Shown one piece after another: positions 4,485 through 6,105 of a stretch of 6,105 bases of DNA. The stretch is from an uncultured Clostridia bacterium (lineage in GTDB: Bacteria; Bacillota; Clostridia; Christensenellales; UBA1242), in contig CALNBM010000085.1 of assembly GCA_937874195.1 (NCBI GenBank), positions 1-6,105 on the forward strand. The letters are read 5' to 3'. Positions within the stretch are counted from its first letter, which is position 1; every line of letters begins with the position of its first letter. The notes beneath the pieces were generated by a model. It was not told the DNA's origin and ran no database searches. It saw only the letters and a program-made list of their open reading frames with translations. The position numbers and the translations under genes were made by a program.

Positions 4485-4931
4485 TTATTCGTTTTTAACT
4501 GCGGAAGTGCTTTGTGATTTAAGTTCTGCGATAATTTCCAGTTTGCGTTTTTCTGCCGCTTCCGTATCGGCTTTTTGTTTTGCGGCCGCTTCGGCTTTTA
4601 ATTGTGCAGCGGCGATTTTTTCAATTTCCGCATTGGCTTTTGCTTCGGCTTTTTGTTCTTTCAAAATTCCAATACGAACAAAAAAAGTTTTAATTTTTTC
4701 AAAGCCTTTGCCAAATACGCCAACCAAACATAAAATTGCAAGTGCTGCGTAAAATAAAATTGGAGTAAGGTTAACGCCTTGAACCATCAATGCCGGAATT
4801 TGCGAAATAACATCAAATGTGTTTGTGCCCTCTAAAACGCCAAACACGCTTACTGTTAACACCGACAATGTTCCGGTTATTGATTTTTTGTTAGCCCAAA
4901 GCCACTTGAAAACATTTTTAATTGCTTCCAT
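4485..4931 (-). CDS. Possible internal-start product of the membrane gene (148 residues)
   Basis: AAAAGGAGGA (4950-4941) on the minus strand is the best ribosome binding site in this gene pair and lies 10 bases before an in-frame ATG at Met181. Translation from it would give MEAIKNVFKWLWANKKSITG and on: a short basic amphipathic start, two membrane spans and the coiled coil. The shape resembles holin-type small membrane proteins, but that is only a resemblance. It shares frame and stop with the full-length protein. The purine run also encodes K-G-G, so it could be coincidental. Confidence 0.35.
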   Translation of the reverse strand: MEAIKNVFKWLWANKKSITGTLSVLTVSVFGVLEGTNTFDVISQIPALMVQGVNLTPILFYAALAILCLVGVFGKGFEKIKTFFVRIGILKEQKAEAKANAEIEKIAAAQLKAEAAAKQKADTEAAEKRKLEIIAELKSQSTSAVKNE

Positions 4932-5471
4932 AAATGCTTGTCCTCCTTTTAAAAAATTTTTGTTTCGAGCAATGGCGTATGTTCCGCTCACAAGGGCAAT
5001 TGCCCGCAATGCCCTTGTGAGTTTTCCAATTTGAATAGCGTTGTTGCCGATTCTCACTGTTAAAATGCCACCTTTAACAATCAAACCAATAATGGCGGTT
5101 GCGGTGGCTTGAGCGTAAATCCCCAAAGTTAAAATAATAATTGCAGTTGTTACAAAGTCAAAAAGGCAAAGAATCAACGAGTTTTTATTAAACAAGTTTT
5201 CATATCCCTTTAATTTTTCTAATGTTTTTTGGCTAATTTCATTTTGGTTTACAGTTTTAAAAAATTTTTTAAAACCATCATAACGAAACACACAAATTAA
5301 ACCGACAATAAAAGAAAGTGCAAGGGAAATGAGCATTGTTTGCTCAATATAGGCAATCATAAAAAATGTTGCGATGCACAATGCTGTGTCAATTAGCACA
5401 TTAATAACAGTTGCAACACTGCTATTCTTTGTTTTATGTAATAATTGCTGTGCTCTAATTTCTGCTACCAT
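4485..5471 (-). CDS. Multi-span membrane protein with charged C-terminal coiled coil
   Basis: This 328-residue protein is not one I recognise. Hydrophobic segments lie near residues 19-42, 46-63, 98-120, 122-139, 198-214 and 235-256, with a weaker one at 155-168. Residues 268-318 are a long Ala/Lys/Glu-rich helix (KAEAKANAEIEKIAAAQLKA and on), predicted to be a coiled coil. This suggests an inner-membrane protein with a long cytoplasmic helix. Its ATG is one base after the upstream stop (TAA-A-ATG) and has only a weak binding site, so it depends on translation of that gene. A strong internal binding site precedes Met181. A phage structural, lysis or conjugation-like membrane role is possible, but none can be assigned. 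Confidence 0.8.
   Translation of the reverse strand: MVAEIRAQQLLHKTKNSSVATVINVLIDTALCIATFFMIAYIEQTMLISLALSFIVGLICVFRYDGFKKFFKTVNQNEISQKTLEKLKGYENLFNKNSLILCLFDFVTTAIIILTLGIYAQATATAIIGLIVKGGILTVRIGNNAIQIGKLTRALRAIALVSGTYAIARNKNFLKGGQAFMEAIKNVFKWLWANKKSITGTLSVLTVSVFGVLEGTNTFDVISQIPALMVQGVNLTPILFYAALAILCLVGVFGKGFEKIKTFFVRIGILKEQKAEAKANAEIEKIAAAQLKAEAAAKQKADTEAAEKRKLEIIAELKSQSTSAVKNE
4987..5021 (-). repeat. 12-bp-arm inverted repeat inside the membrane gene
   Basis: CTCACAAGGGCA (4987-4998) and TGCCCTTGTGAG (5010-5021) are perfect reverse complements around an 11-base loop. Within it GGGCAATTGCCC (4994-5005) is itself a perfect palindrome, so the GGGCA strand has two alternative partners. In the mRNA this is a strong hairpin about 37 bases upstream of the internal binding site at 4950-4941. 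There is no U-run, so it is not a terminator. Confidence 0.7.
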
Positions 5472-5472
5472 T

Positions 5473-5853
5473 TTATAACCCTAACCCAATTAATTTAAAA
5501 ACAAAGTTACGCACCGGAGCAAACCCAAAAACAAGTATTAAAATTATCCAAAGCCATATTTTGCGGATATTTTTATTTAACAATCCAAGCAACTCGGCTG
5601 TATTTATTAATGTTTGCTTAAACCAGTCCAAACACTTAAACCAACACCACGAAAACAAGTTTTCATCGCCGTTTAATTTATTGCGAGCAATAAATTCTTT
5701 ATTTGCTTGCTTTCTATGTTCAATTTTTTGCAAATAATTTAAATATTTTTGTTCCCGTTTTTTTCGTAATGCTTCATTTTTTAAAATTATTAGATTTGGG
5801 TGGTGGTCATGCTCAAGCATGTGGTTTAACTGAAGATAATTTTGCAACAGCAC
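5473..5853 (-). CDS. Membrane-anchored protein, 5' end probably missing
   Basis: The open frame is 126 residues from a GTG at 5853, but that start has no binding site and the first 20 or so residues lie opposite a DHHA1-like coding fragment on the other strand. The believable part begins near residue 22-26. It has a basic helical region (NEALRKKREQKYLNYLQKIE, then more Lys/Arg), a Trp/Cys-rich amphipathic stretch (LFSWCWFKCLDWFKQ) and a membrane segment near 97-124 (IWLWIILILVFGF). The gene is therefore most likely a 5'-truncated membrane protein cut at the junction near 5780-5800. It is translationally coupled to the next gene (TAA-A-ATG). I do not recognise the family. Confidence 0.6.
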   Translation of the reverse strand: MLLQNYLQLNHMLEHDHHPNLIILKNEALRKKREQKYLNYLQKIEHRKQANKEFIARNKLNGDENLFSWCWFKCLDWFKQTLINTAELLGLLNKNIRKIWLWIILILVFGFAPVRNFVFKLIGLGL

Positions 5854-5918
5854 AAGAAAGAATTGAAAAATTTATTGAAGCTTTAAGTCAAATTTTAATT
5901 TTTAAAAGGAAACAGTAA
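5784..5918 (+). pseudogene. C-terminal fragment of a DHHA1-domain (RecJ-like) protein
   Basis: The frame reads KLLDLGGGHAQACGLTEDNF followed by ATAQERIEKFIEALSQ and a TAA stop at 5916-5918. GGGHAQACG is the glycine-rich GGH signature of the DHHA1 domain found at the substrate-binding end of RecJ-like exonucleases and related DHH phosphoesterases. The catalytic DHH domain that should precede it is absent. Upstream the frame runs into sequence antisense to the leftward membrane gene. So this is a 3' fragment, either cut by recombination or joined by assembly error. It uses only GGT for glycine, unlike the integrase, which favours GGC and GGG. Confidence 0.6.
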
Positions 5919-5919
5919 G

Positions 5920-6093
5920 ATGCGTATGTGTACCTGTCATAAATTTTTGGATAATATTGATTCATTTAATCTTGGACATATCTACTTACAACAAGTCACA
6001 GGTAAAGGATATACCGGTGATCCTTTAGAATTTTGTCCTTGGTGTGGTAAAAGACTTCAGTTAATTAAAATTACAAAAAAGAAAAAGCCATAA
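5920..6093 (+). CDS. 57-residue zinc-ribbon protein
   Basis: The gene begins one base after the stop of the DHHA1 fragment (TAA-G-ATG) and has AAAAGGA about 9 bases before the ATG. The protein starts MRMCTCHKFLDNID and ends with a lysine-rich tail (KITKKKKP). Cys4, Cys6 (with His7 nearby), and Cys39-PW-Cys42 (FCPWCGKRL) form a likely zinc ribbon; the CPWCG knuckle is common in small phage-encoded proteins. It is probably in one operon with the DHH protein whose end precedes it. Glycine codons are only GGT and GGA, matching the fragment upstream and not the genes left of 5780. Function unknown. Confidence 0.7.
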   Translation: MRMCTCHKFLDNIDSFNLGHIYLQQVTGKGYTGDPLEFCPWCGKRLQLIKITKKKKP

Positions 6094-6105
6094 CACAAAA
6101 GAAAT

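Noticed and set aside
5797..5853. GTG or ATG starts for the small membrane gene at 5853 and 5820
   Set aside because: Neither has a binding site, and both lie opposite the DHHA1 fragment. The open frame was kept in the list, but the true 5' end is probably missing.
1..6105. tRNA genes, CRISPR arrays and insertion-sequence ends
   Set aside because: I looked for cloverleaf-like segments, regularly spaced repeats and terminal inverted repeats with a transposase and saw none.

Overview
The window looks like part of a temperate phage or prophage, or a similar integrative element, from a low-GC bacterium. The composition is strongly AT-rich, most genes have strong AAGGAG-type ribosome binding sites, and there is a large serine integrase beside a repressor switch. 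This points to a Bacillota-like, possibly gut-associated host. That taxonomic reading is inference; no host marker gene is present.

Layout. At the left (1-460) is a divergent lysogeny switch. A 64-residue Cro-like XRE protein and the first codons of another gene are read leftward, and a CI-like XRE repressor is read rightward. The shared intergenic region holds two good sigma-70-type promoters and three copies of a palindromic operator (TCCATT-N2-AATGGA). The rightward transcript continues through a PH-like/SHOCT-domain protein to a 545-residue large serine recombinase, and ends at a bidirectional terminator near 3004-3031. The stretch 3049-4390 is a leftward operon: promoter with an 11-bp-arm operator, hicA toxin, a structured intercistronic region, a 54-residue unknown protein, hicB antitoxin, and two small zinc-ribbon proteins. 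The stretch 4441-5800 holds two leftward, tightly coupled membrane-protein genes with their own terminator.

Main discovery. The gap between hicA and the gene upstream of hicB (4091-4145, minus strand) folds by hand into a complete type I hammerhead self-cleaving ribozyme. The CUGAUGA box, the GAA box with its A15.1-U16.1 pair, and a GUA cleavage triplet are all present, and stems I, II and III all form. Predicted cleavage between 4096 and 4095 would separate the toxin message from the antitoxin message. The new 5' end starts exactly with a 4-bp GAAA-tetraloop hairpin directly in front of the next ribosome binding site. A 7-bp GC-rich hairpin covers the hicA stop codon on the other side. The likely purpose is to give toxin and antitoxin mRNAs different fates. 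I know of no described hicAB locus with a built-in hammerhead.

Right end. Near 5780-5800 the sequence changes character. The leftward membrane gene loses any plausible start, and a rightward fragment of a DHHA1 (RecJ-like) protein begins without its N-terminal part, followed by a 57-residue zinc-ribbon gene. Glycine codon use also changes. This is either a recombination or attachment junction or an assembly chimera, so the last 300 bases should not be assumed to belong to the same genome. No stretch over 300 bases lacks a gene; the longest gap is the 205-base switch region.
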